From positions 1-8,577 of the forward strand of contig JASLEQ010000150.1 of the NCBI GenBank assembly GCA_030151135.1: 8,577 bases of DNA. The letters run 5' to 3'. A program made the translations under genes and the position numbers. Source of the DNA: Candidatus Sulfotelmatobacter sp. (GTDB lineage Bacteria > Acidobacteriota > Terriglobia > Terriglobales > SbA1). Each line of letters begins with the position of its first letter. The stretch's first letter is position 1. This document shows positions 1 through 6,872 of this stretch, piece by piece. The notes under the pieces were generated by a model that searched no databases, was not told where the DNA came from, and saw nothing but the letters and a program-made list of their open reading frames with translations.

Positions 1-84
1 GAAGAAGGCTCTCGTTGCGAGATTTCGTTTGACGCTAAGACCTCGACCGTGGTCAAAAAGAAGAAGACTGTAGTCAGTGACTGA
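1..84 (+). CDS. C-terminal end of an upstream gene, product unknown (partial)
   Basis: Frame 1 is open from the window edge to a TGA at 82-84 and encodes a 27-residue tail that ends in a lysine cluster followed by TVVSD. The other two forward frames stop earlier, near 30 and 73, and read as less protein-like. The stop lies just before the GAGGT ribosome site of the next gene, the packing expected of two genes in one transcript. Too little is present to name a family. The call rests on the open frame and this spacing only. Confidence 0.45.
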   Translation, partial: EEGSRCEISFDAKTSTVVKKKKTVVSD

Positions 85-85
85 C

Positions 86-90
86 GAGGT
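86..90 (+). promoter_or_regulatory. Ribosome binding site supporting a TTG start
   Basis: GAGGT lies 8 bases before the TTG at 99-101 and overlaps neither the preceding stop nor the start. It is the only good Shine-Dalgarno match near the beginning of the following frame, so it supports TTG as the start; the only other upstream candidate in that frame is a CTG at 81-83, which lacks such a site. Confidence 0.55.
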
Positions 91-98
91 CAAACGAG

Positions 99-746
99 TT
101 GCGCGCCAGAAAGAAGACTCTTCCCATCGATAACACTCTATCCGCATTCACGCCGAAAGAATTGCGCAAGCTGCGGAGCCTCAAAAATCCGTACGGCATC
201 CAGAAGTTTATCGACGACATGCCGTATCACCTGGAAGATACGGCGTGGTCTCCGCGCAAAGTGCTGGCAGAGGAGTCGTCGCACTGCCTGGAGGGGGCGA
301 TTTTTGGCGCGGCTGCGCTTCGCGCCAACGGATATCCCCCGCTCATTCTTGATTTTGAGGCCGAGCATGATACCGATCACGTGATTGCCGTCTTCCAGGA
401 ACAAGGCTGCTGGGGCGCTGTGGCCAAGTCGAATTACACCAGCTGCCGCTGGCGCGAGCCCATCTACAGGAGTCTCCGCGAACTTGCACTCAGCTACTTC
501 AATGCCTATTTCAATTTACGGCGTGAGCGTACGTTGCGGCGCTATTCCGTTCCCGTGAACCTGAAACGGTTCGATTCCCAGAGCTGGATGACGACTGACA
601 AGCCGGTGTGGTTTATCGTCTATCACCTGTTCGACATCAAGCACTTCTCGCTGATGACCAGAGCACAGGAGAAACGCCTGCATCGCGTGGATGAACGGCT
701 TTTTCAAGCCGAGTGCCTGGGGAAGGCCTATAAGACTCGCGATTAA
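99..746 (+). CDS. Transglutaminase-like fold protein, cytoplasmic, function unknown
   Basis: This 215-residue protein has no signal peptide or membrane segment. Its middle matches the layout of the transglutaminase-like cysteine-enzyme fold: a cysteine at the start of a helix (C63 in SSHCLEGA), a histidine on a following strand (H94 in DHVIAVF), and a polar third residue soon after (N112 in AKSNY). The motif run HCLEGA, GYPPLILD, DHV, WGAVAKSN, REPIYRSLRELALSYF is, from memory, a conserved signature of an uncharacterised bacterial family of about 200 residues. The third catalytic position appears to be Asn rather than the usual Asp, so enzymatic activity is not certain. Substrate is unknown; the fold includes proteases, acyltransferases and inactive versions. 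The start is a TTG supported by GAGGT at 86-90. It sits 14 bases behind the preceding stop, which suggests an operon. No clear terminator follows it. Confidence 0.75.
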   Translation: MRARKKTLPIDNTLSAFTPKELRKLRSLKNPYGIQKFIDDMPYHLEDTAWSPRKVLAEESSHCLEGAIFGAAALRANGYPPLILDFEAEHDTDHVIAVFQEQGCWGAVAKSNYTSCRWREPIYRSLRELALSYFNAYFNLRRERTLRRYSVPVNLKRFDSQSWMTTDKPVWFIVYHLFDIKHFSLMTRAQEKRLHRVDERLFQAECLGKAYKTRD

Positions 747-809
747 TCGGCCCCATTAAACTTTCTTTTCCTGGATGCCGATAAAGAGAGTGGACGCGAC
801 AGCCTTGAT

Positions 810-838
810 TTGTCCCTGCGGGAAACGCACCCTACAAT
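810..838 (+). promoter_or_regulatory. Probable sigma-70-type promoter for the PilZ gene
   Basis: TTGTCC at 810-815 (4 of 6 to TTGACA) and TACAAT at 833-838 (5 of 6 to TATAAT) are separated by the ideal 17 bases. Transcription would begin near 845, leaving a leader of about 33 bases before the ATG at 878. The 131-base gap upstream of the PilZ gene holds no other convincing element. This is a sequence match only. Confidence 0.5.
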
Positions 839-877
839 CAGAACTGTGTGCGGCCGGACCGATCGTGGAGGACGCAC

Positions 878-1240
878 ATGGAAGTTGGCAATGGATTGGC
901 AGAAATAACTCCCATATCCGCGGAAGCGCGGCGCCATCCTCGTTACAAATTCGACACCAAGATTCGGGTGTATCCGCGAAATTCCGTCGTCGTGCGCGGA
1001 GAAACCGTCGACCTCAGCGAGACCGGAATCTCGGCAATTCTGCGGGTCGAGGTCCCTTTGGGCGAGATTGTTCGCCTGGAGTTCTCCCTACCTCTGGGCG
1101 ACGTGGAAGTTCATGCACTTGTCCGGCAACACAGTGCCTTCCGGTACGGATTTCAGTTCGTCGAAACCAGTTCTGCCCACGATTTAATCGGACGCACATG
1201 CCGCCAGCTTGCCGTCGAGCAAGCAGTTGCGAATCGTTAA
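878..1240 (+). CDS. Stand-alone PilZ domain protein (probable c-di-GMP receptor)
   Basis: The 120-residue product is essentially one PilZ domain with no signal peptide or partner domain, so it is expected in the cytoplasm. Both diagnostic c-di-GMP contacts are present: the RxxxR motif (R18-R19-H20-P21-R22) and the D/NxSxxG motif (D45-L46-S47-E48-T49-G50). The region from about residue 23 to 95 alternates hydrophobic and polar residues as expected of the six-stranded barrel. Such small proteins usually relay the second messenger to motility, adhesion or secretion machinery by protein contact; no partner is encoded next to it, so the target is unknown. ATG at 878 is preferred over the in-frame GTG at 848 because GGAGG at 867-871 lies 6 bases before it. 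The gene has its own promoter-like sequence and appears to be transcribed separately from its left neighbour. Confidence 0.9.
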   Translation: MEVGNGLAEITPISAEARRHPRYKFDTKIRVYPRNSVVVRGETVDLSETGISAILRVEVPLGEIVRLEFSLPLGDVEVHALVRQHSAFRYGFQFVETSSAHDLIGRTCRQLAVEQAVANR

Positions 1241-1258
1241 CTTCGCATTACAAGCAAT

Positions 1259-1281
1259 CCAGCTGTAATTTCCACGGCTGG
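1259..1281 (+). terminator. Weak hairpin after the PilZ gene, possible terminator
   Basis: CCAGCTG (1259-1265) can pair with CGGCTGG (1275-1281), seven pairs including one T-G wobble, around a 9-base loop. It begins 19 bases after the PilZ stop. The following tract (TCCCTCGTCTTT) is pyrimidine-rich but not a strong T-run, so termination would be inefficient. A weak promoter-like pair (TTCGCA at 1242-1247, TGTAAT at 1264-1269, 16-base spacing) overlaps it and could instead serve the next gene. Confidence 0.25.
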
Positions 1282-1339
1282 TCCCTCGTCTTTACATCTC
1301 AGGAACTCTTCATCTCTTCCAATCAGGTTAGGATTGCTT

Positions 1340-2338
1340 ATGGGCTTACGCTTCTCCGTGATCGTTTTCCTCGCGCTCGCCTGCGTGGTGGTATCCGCAC
1401 AGCAGCAGACGCCCACCGATCCCCCTGCACCGCCTTCTAATGGAAAGATCGCGTCCCTTGACAACACCGACAGCAGAAAAAATGATGCCTCCGCCCTGAA
1501 CCTCACACCGGACGCACAGGGCAAGCTTTCGCAGCAACAGATGCAGGAGCTTTTCCGGGTTGTCGCGGAAAAAGATCTCGATAACCAGAAGCGCGAGCGC
1601 GACTATACCTACATCGAGCGCGACCTGCAGAACAATCTCGACGGAAAGGGTCAGGTCAAGTCGAAGGAAACCAAGACCTACGAAGTCCTCGACATTGATG
1701 GCGAGCAGGTACAGCGGCTCATCGCAAAGGACGACAAGCCGCTCGATGCTAAAGAGGCTGCAAAACAAGACGAAAAGATCCAGAAGATTATTGACAAGCG
1801 GAAAAACGAATCCGACGACGACCGCCGCAAACGCGAGCAGAAGGAAGAAAAGGAGCGGGAGGATGGACGCAAGTTCGTCCGCGAAATAGCCGACGCCTAC
1901 AATTTCAAGCTCGTCGGAACCGAGCTGCTCGGTGGCCGTGAGGCTTGGGTCATCGATGGTGAGCCCCGGCCCGGCTTCGAACCGCACATGAAGGAATCGA
2001 AGTTTCTGTCGAAGTTTCACGGGCGCGTTTGGATCGATAAGAACGACTTGCAATTGTCGAAGCTCGACGTAGAGGCCCTGGATACCGTCTCGATCGGCTT
2101 GGTGATCGCTCGAATTCACAAGGGAACGCGTTTCATCCTGGAGCAAACCCGGGTGAACGATGAGGTCTGGCTGCCCAAGCAGGTCAACTACAAGGTCGAC
2201 GCACGGGTCGCGCTGCTAAAGGGTTTCAATGTCGACGGCGAACAGGTTTTCCGCGATTACAAAAAATTCCGCACCTCCACGAAGATCGTCGGTATGGGCG
2301 AGGTTAAACAGCCTGCCACGGATTCCGCCAAGCCATAG
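1340..2338 (+). CDS. Secreted protein with charged central segment, LolA-like second half (tentative)
   Basis: The 332-residue product begins with a Sec signal peptide: basic MGLR, a hydrophobic core to about residue 19, and a likely cut after VSA (residue 20). A proline-rich linker follows (24-34). Residues about 60-185 are extremely rich in Lys, Glu, Asp and Arg, especially 135-178, and probably form a long helix or coiled coil. Residues about 188-318 alternate strand-like segments with motifs such as LLGGREAWVIDGEPRPGF, GRVWIDKND, KGTRF and EVWLPKQV; the order recalls the LolA/LppX lipoprotein-sorting fold, in which a half-barrel carries a lipid. That fold is inference. No lipobox cysteine follows the signal region; C15 lies inside the hydrophobic core. 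ATG at 1340 is chosen over TTG at 1334 because AGGA at 1330-1333 is 6 bases upstream. Similar hypothetical proteins are, from memory, common in Acidobacteriota. Role unknown; probably periplasmic. Confidence 0.75.
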   Translation: MGLRFSVIVFLALACVVVSAQQQTPTDPPAPPSNGKIASLDNTDSRKNDASALNLTPDAQGKLSQQQMQELFRVVAEKDLDNQKRERDYTYIERDLQNNLDGKGQVKSKETKTYEVLDIDGEQVQRLIAKDDKPLDAKEAAKQDEKIQKIIDKRKNESDDDRRKREQKEEKEREDGRKFVREIADAYNFKLVGTELLGGREAWVIDGEPRPGFEPHMKESKFLSKFHGRVWIDKNDLQLSKLDVEALDTVSIGLVIARIHKGTRFILEQTRVNDEVWLPKQVNYKVDARVALLKGFNVDGEQVFRDYKKFRTSTKIVGMGEVKQPATDSAKP

Positions 2339-2361
2339 GTCGTATCGCCCGGAAACGAATC

Positions 2362-2385
2362 GCTTGCGATAAATTTGCAAGCTTT
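2362..2385 (+). terminator. Inverted repeat with T-run: terminator or operator
   Basis: GCTTGC (2362-2367) and GCAAGC (2377-2382) are perfect 6-base inverted arms around a 9-base spacer, followed at once by TTTT and an A/T stretch. It lies 24 bases past the stop of the secreted-protein gene, the right place for an intrinsic terminator. The same DNA contains the -35 region and spacer of the promoter for the GH2 gene, so it could equally be an operator for a repressor. Confidence 0.4.
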
Positions 2386-2391
2386 TATAAT
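2364..2391 (+). promoter_or_regulatory. Probable promoter of the GH2-amidase unit
   Basis: TTGCGA (2364-2369, 4 of 6 to TTGACA) and a perfect TATAAT (2386-2391) are 16 bases apart. Transcription would start near 2398, giving a leader of about 80 bases. The leader contains distant inverted arms GAATGC (2402-2407) and GCATTC (2444-2449), plus an alternative pairing TGCGC (2405-2409) with GCGCA (2428-2432), so it may fold. The promoter overlaps the inverted repeat at 2362-2382, which would block RNA polymerase if a repressor bound there. Confidence 0.5.
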
Positions 2392-2477
2392 GCGGTTTTC
2401 CGAATGCGCGCTTAAACGCTTCACCTGGCGCACATGGTCGAAAGCATTCATTCTGGATCTTCGCTGAGGTGCCTCGA

Positions 2478-4988
2478 ATGTCCTCACTCACTCGTCGTGA
2501 TCTGATCCGCTCCGGACTCGCTCTTTCCGCCTCCGGCCTGGTGATGGGCCCCGCAACCCGCGCCCACGCTTTGCTGGCAGGTCGCTCCTTCCCCGCTCCA
2601 GAAACGTCGCCGGCGGTCGCTCCGCGCGAGCGGCTGCTCTTCGATTTCGGTTGGAAATTCTTTCAGGGACATGGCTCAGATCCGCGCCGCGACCTGGGCT
2701 TTGGCATGGGGCAGGGCGATTTTGCCAAGAGCGGCCAGTTTGAATTTTCGACTGCCAAGTTCGATGATTCGAAGTGGCGCGATCTGGACCTGCCGCATGA
2801 TTGGGCCGTCGAACTGCCCTTCGTGTGGGATGAAGAACAGCAGTCCCACGGATACAAGCCTCTGGGCCGGCGCTATCCCGAAACCAGCATTGGCTGGTAC
2901 CGGCGAACGTTTGATTTGTCCGCAGACGACTCCGCCCGCCGGATCTCCATCGAGTTTGATGGCGCCTTTCGCAGCGCGCTGGTTTTTCTGAATGGCTACT
3001 TCATTGGCCGCAATGACAATGGCTATGCGCCTTTTTGTTTTGATCTCACCGATTTCGCAAACTTTGGCGGAAAGAACTATCTGATGGTTCGCATGGATGC
3101 CAGCTTCGGCGACGGCTGGTTTTACGAAGGGGCGGGTATTTATCGCCATGTATGGCTTACAAAAACGGATCCGTTGCATCTTGGCCGTTGGGAAAGCTTC
3201 GTGCGGCCGAGCGTAAAAGGCAACGCCGCAAGCCTGAACCTCAGTACTGTCGTAGAGAATCAGGCAACAGCGGTGGAGAATTGCCGGGTGCGATGGCAAA
3301 TCGTCGATGCCGCCGGAAAAGTTGTCGCTTCGGCAGATTCTGCTCAGCAATCGGTGCACCCCGATAGCTCGGCAACTTTCACAACGACCGCGAACCTGGC
3401 GAATCCCGCGCTATGGTCACCGGAAGATCCGAGTCTCTACACTGCCATCGCGACTGTTGAATCTGCCGGCAAGGCGCGCGATGCGGAGCGCGTCACCTTC
3501 GGTGTCCGCGATATCAAATGGGATCCCGACAAAGGATTTTTCCTGAACGGCAAGCATGTTCTGATCAAAGGTACCTGCAATCATCAGGATCATGCCGGAA
3601 TTGGGGCGGCGCTGCCCGATCGGATGCAAACCTATCGGCTCGCTGTTCTGAAAGACATGGGTGGAAATGCCGTGCGAACGTCGCACAACATGCCGACCCC
3701 CGAGTGGGTGGAGGCTTGCGATCGCATGGGAATGATGATGATGTGCGAGACGCGGCTGATGAGTTCGAATCCCGAAGGCATGGCGCAACTTGAAACCATG
3801 ATCAAGCGCTACCGCAACTCCCCGTCCATCATCCTGTGGTCGATGGGCAACGAAGAGTGGATCATGATGCCACAGCCGCAAGGCGTACGCGTCATCGACG
3901 ACATGATTGCGCGCAGCCACGAGCTTGATCCCACGCGCATGTGCACTGCCGCCGTGAATGCGTCGTTCCACACTCATTTTCCCGAACAGCTCGACGTCAT
4001 GGGCTTTAACTACAATTTGAAAGAGCACGATCCCTGGCATAAGGCGCATCCGAACAAGCCAAGCGTTGGCTCAGAAACGGCCAGCACGGTTTCGACTCGC
4101 GGAATCTATATCACCGACAAGCAGCGCAATTGGGTCAGTGCCTACGACCTGAATCACACCAGTTGGTCGCAATTAGCGGAAGAATGGTGGAAGTTTTACG
4201 CTGCGCGCGAATGGCTTTCCGGAGGCTTCGCCTGGACCGGGTTCGACTATCGCGGCGAACCAACCCCTTATGGATGGCCATCGATCAACTCGCAATTCGG
4301 CATCGTCGATATGTGCGGATTTCCTAAAGACAACTTCTACTACTACAAGGCATGGTGGGGATCGGACCCGGTGCTGCATCTGTTTCCGCACTGGAATTGG
4401 CAGCAACGCGATGGTGAACCCATCTCTGTTTGGGTGCATTCGAATCTCGACTCCGTGGAATTGTTCCTGAATGGTAGAAGCCAGGGATCGCAGAACGTGC
4501 AGCCCCTCACCCACCTTGAGTGGAAGGTGAAATACGAGCCCGGAGTGCTGGAAGCGCGCGGCATGAAGGGTGGGAAAGTCGTTTTGACGGAGAAGCACGA
4601 AACCACCGGCGACCCGGTTTCGATTCGATTGACCCCAGATCGAACCGATATCAACGCCGATGGCGCGGACATCTGCCTTCTTCGCGCCGAGGTGCTCGAC
4701 AAAGAAGGCCGCCCGATTCCGACATCGAGTATCATGCTCCACTTCAACGTGAGCGGCGAAGGCCGGTTCATCGGCGTCGGCAATGGCGATCCGAACTGCC
4801 AGGAATCGGACAAAGAGCCAAAACGCAGCTTGTTTAACGGGCTTGCGCAAGTGCTTGTGCAGTCCACTCGCACGCCCGGGACAATCACCGTGGAGGCCGT
4901 TACCGGCAATTATCCCCCGCCCTATCTGCCGGCCACCCGGGTGACTATCAACACCGGGAAAGTTGACCTGCGGCCCAGCGTGCCATAA
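2478..4988 (+). CDS. Tat-exported glycoside hydrolase family 2, probable beta-galactosidase
   Basis: This 836-residue enzyme should hydrolyse terminal beta-linked sugars, most likely beta-galactosides, outside the cytoplasm. The N-terminus is a Tat signal (TRRDLIR with R6-R7, hydrophobic stretch, likely cut after AHA at 31). Domains in order: GH2 sugar-binding jelly roll (about 50-228), Ig-like domain (about 235-343), catalytic TIM barrel (about 350-610), DUF4982 (about 628-695) and a C-terminal Ig-like GH2 C5 domain (about 712-825). The catalytic acid/base is E459 in WSMGNEEW and the predicted nucleophile E533 in GSETAS; both are intact. The motifs YGWPSINSQFG and GFPKDN-YYYKAWW are typical of DUF4982-bearing GH2 enzymes. 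ATG at 2478 is chosen over GTG at 2469 because GAGGTG (2466-2471) is 6 bases upstream and the Tat motif then lies near the terminus. It starts a likely operon with the amidase. Beta-glucuronidase or another GH2 specificity cannot be excluded from sequence alone. Confidence 0.9.
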   Translation: MSSLTRRDLIRSGLALSASGLVMGPATRAHALLAGRSFPAPETSPAVAPRERLLFDFGWKFFQGHGSDPRRDLGFGMGQGDFAKSGQFEFSTAKFDDSKWRDLDLPHDWAVELPFVWDEEQQSHGYKPLGRRYPETSIGWYRRTFDLSADDSARRISIEFDGAFRSALVFLNGYFIGRNDNGYAPFCFDLTDFANFGGKNYLMVRMDASFGDGWFYEGAGIYRHVWLTKTDPLHLGRWESFVRPSVKGNAASLNLSTVVENQATAVENCRVRWQIVDAAGKVVASADSAQQSVHPDSSATFTTTANLANPALWSPEDPSLYTAIATVESAGKARDAERVTFGVRDIKWDPDKGFFLNGKHVLIKGTCNHQDHAGIGAALPDRMQTYRLAVLKDMGGNAVRTSHNMPTPEWVEACDRMGMMMMCETRLMSSNPEGMAQLETMIKRYRNSPSIILWSMGNEEWIMMPQPQGVRVIDDMIARSHELDPTRMCTAAVNASFHTHFPEQLDVMGFNYNLKEHDPWHKAHPNKPSVGSETASTVSTRGIYITDKQRNWVSAYDLNHTSWSQLAEEWWKFYAAREWLSGGFAWTGFDYRGEPTPYGWPSINSQFGIVDMCGFPKDNFYYYKAWWGSDPVLHLFPHWNWQQRDGEPISVWVHSNLDSVELFLNGRSQGSQNVQPLTHLEWKVKYEPGVLEARGMKGGKVVLTEKHETTGDPVSIRLTPDRTDINADGADICLLRAEVLDKEGRPIPTSSIMLHFNVSGEGRFIGVGNGDPNCQESDKEPKRSLFNGLAQVLVQSTRTPGTITVEAVTGNYPPPYLPATRVTINTGKVDLRPSVP

Positions 4989-5027
4989 TCAGCGATTCGG
5001 TCCCTGCGCCGATCATTGGGGAAAACT

Positions 5028-6824
5028 ATGTCTAAATCCCGCCGGGATTTTCTGACCCTTACATCACTCGGTGTATTGGGCGCGACGGCTATATCGCGGT
5101 TGCATGCGCAAAATCAAACCCAACTGCCGCCCGGAGCGCCCACCGCCTATGGAGCAGGCACAGCCTTCGGACCCGAAGTCACCGTCAACACCTTTGCGGA
5201 AGCGGAGAAGTTGGTTCAGTTTCCGCTGACTGAGCCGGAACGGGAGACGGCCGCCGCGAGCTGGAGAAAAACACTGGCCTCGGTTTACGAACGCCGCGTT
5301 GGCCCTCGAAAACTTCCTCTGGAAGACACGCTCGCTCCAGCCACACGCTGGAATCCGATGCTGCCGGGGCTTGAGCCAGTCGTCACGCAAGATCGTTTCG
5401 TCCGCAGCAATGCTGGGGACACTTCCCTTCCCAACAACGACGAGGACATTGCATTCGCGACCGTCGCAAAGCTCTCGCGCTGGGTTGAAAGCCGCCAACT
5501 CAGCTCCACGCGTTTGACCCATATCTACCTCGAACGACTGGAACGGTTCAATCCGAAATTGCGGTGCGCCATCACTATCACCCGTGATGTGGCGCTGCGC
5601 CAGGCAAAGCAAGCCGACGAGGAAATCGCGCAAGGCAAGTATCGCGGGCCGCTGCACGGAATCCCCTGGGGCGGAAAGGACCTCCTCGATACGGCGGGCA
5701 TTCCGACGACGTACGGCGCCGAACCCTATCGAAATCGCATTCCGAAAGATGACGCAACAGTCGTGAAAAGGCTGCATGACGCGGGCGCGGTGCTGGTGGC
5801 CAAGCTAAGTCTCGGAGCCCTCGCATTGAACGATATCTGGTTTGGCGGCCAGACAATGAATCCCTGGCTTCCAGAAGAGGGCGCCTCCGGATCGAGCGCC
5901 GGACCCGGCGCCGCCACCGCGGCAGGGCTCGTCGGATTTTCCATTGGCAGCGAAACCGGGGGAAGCATCGTAAGTCCGTCCATGCGCTGCGGTGTGACCG
6001 GGCTCCGCCCTACCTATGGACGAGTGCCGCGCACCGGTGCGATGACTCTCTGCTGGTCGCTCGACAAGCTTGGGCCCATGACCCGTGGCGTAGAAGATGC
6101 GCTGCTCGTGCTGAAATCCATTTCAGGTCCCGATCCCGGTGATCTGGCCAGCGTTCCCAGCCATCTCGACTTCGATGCGAATGCCGGTATTGAGGGACTG
6201 CGCGTCGGTTACTTCCCTGCCTGGATGAACGAACGCCCGGCAACTGAGGTCGATCGTACCGCTCTGGAAACCGTGAAGAAGCTTGGCATGACTCCCGTCG
6301 AAGTCTCTCTTCCAAATTGGCCTTATGACTCGCTCAACTTGATTCTCTTTGCCGAAGGCGCAGCGGCCTTCGAGGAACTCACGTTGAGCGGAGGCTTGCG
6401 CGAACTCAAGGAGCAGGTTCCGGACGCTTGGCCGAATCTGTTCCGCCAGGCGCGGTTTCTTTCCGCGGTGGACTTCGTGCAAACCGATCGCATGCGCCGC
6501 AAAGTCGCAGAAGAAATGGCGCGTGTCTTTTCCCAAGTCGACCTGTTGCTTGTGCCTTCCCTGCGCGATGAAATGCTCGTCATCACGAACTTCACTGGCC
6601 ATCCCTCGCTTACATTCCGCGCCGGATTCGTGGAAGTCACAAAGGCGCGCAGCGATTGGGCGCCGGATCCGGATCATCCCTTGCCTACATTCAATCCCCC
6701 GCGGCGCGTGCCACACGGAGTGACCCTCATCGGCCGCTTGTTCGATGAAGGGACGATCGGCCGCGTCGGCATCGCGATGGAGCAGGCATCGGATGTCACG
6801 GATCAGCGACCGCCCGGTTTCTAA
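5028..6824 (+). CDS. Tat-exported amidase-signature enzyme
   Basis: The 598-residue product belongs to the amidase signature family, which hydrolyses amide bonds with a Ser-cisSer-Lys triad. Assigned residues are K217 (WGGKDLLD), cis-Ser S289 (in SGSSAG) and nucleophile S313 (in ETGGSI); K217 is confirmed on the DNA at 5676-5678 and the two serines keep the family's 24-residue spacing. The usual GGSSGG and DTGGS are altered to SGSSAG and ETGGS. The N-terminus is a strong Tat signal (SRRDFLT, R5-R6; likely cut after LHA at 27), so this is not the cytoplasmic GatA of tRNA amidation. Residues about 45-115 form an extra N-terminal region with a GatC-like pattern. The catalytic domain spans about 145-590. 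ATG at 5028 is chosen over TTG at 5016 since GGGGA (5018-5022) lies 5 bases before it. It begins 39 bases after the GH2 gene with no terminator between, so co-transcription is likely. Substrate unknown. Confidence 0.9.
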   Translation: MSKSRRDFLTLTSLGVLGATAISRLHAQNQTQLPPGAPTAYGAGTAFGPEVTVNTFAEAEKLVQFPLTEPERETAAASWRKTLASVYERRVGPRKLPLEDTLAPATRWNPMLPGLEPVVTQDRFVRSNAGDTSLPNNDEDIAFATVAKLSRWVESRQLSSTRLTHIYLERLERFNPKLRCAITITRDVALRQAKQADEEIAQGKYRGPLHGIPWGGKDLLDTAGIPTTYGAEPYRNRIPKDDATVVKRLHDAGAVLVAKLSLGALALNDIWFGGQTMNPWLPEEGASGSSAGPGAATAAGLVGFSIGSETGGSIVSPSMRCGVTGLRPTYGRVPRTGAMTLCWSLDKLGPMTRGVEDALLVLKSISGPDPGDLASVPSHLDFDANAGIEGLRVGYFPAWMNERPATEVDRTALETVKKLGMTPVEVSLPNWPYDSLNLILFAEGAAAFEELTLSGGLRELKEQVPDAWPNLFRQARFLSAVDFVQTDRMRRKVAEEMARVFSQVDLLLVPSLRDEMLVITNFTGHPSLTFRAGFVEVTKARSDWAPDPDHPLPTFNPPRRVPHGVTLIGRLFDEGTIGRVGIAMEQASDVTDQRPPGF

Positions 6825-6872
6825 ATATCAACGATTTCCGGAGATTGGAAGATGCTCTTCGGCTGCTGATGG

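Noticed and set aside
775..1440. Plus-strand open frame of 221 codons covering the PilZ gene and the start of the next gene.
   Set aside because: It overlaps two well-supported genes in another frame, has irregular Cys/Arg/Ser-rich composition and no family motif.
1346..2146. Long minus-strand open frame of 266 codons opposite the secreted-protein gene, and similar ones opposite the transglutaminase-like, GH2 and amidase genes.
   Set aside because: In every case the antisense codons are in exact register with the sense codons, so antisense stops arise only from sense TTA, CTA or TCA codons, which these genes rarely use. The openness is a by-product of codon bias.
2390..2467. A 25-codon upstream frame whose stop touches the ribosome site of the GH2 gene, a possible leader peptide.
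   Set aside because: Its ATG overlaps the -10 box, so it would lie upstream of the predicted transcript start, and it has no ribosome site.
6848..6860. Perfect hairpin GAAGA-TGC-TCTTC between the convergent amidase and DUF4440 genes.
   Set aside because: The stem is only 5 pairs, AT-rich and without a T-run on either strand, so it is too weak to call a terminator.
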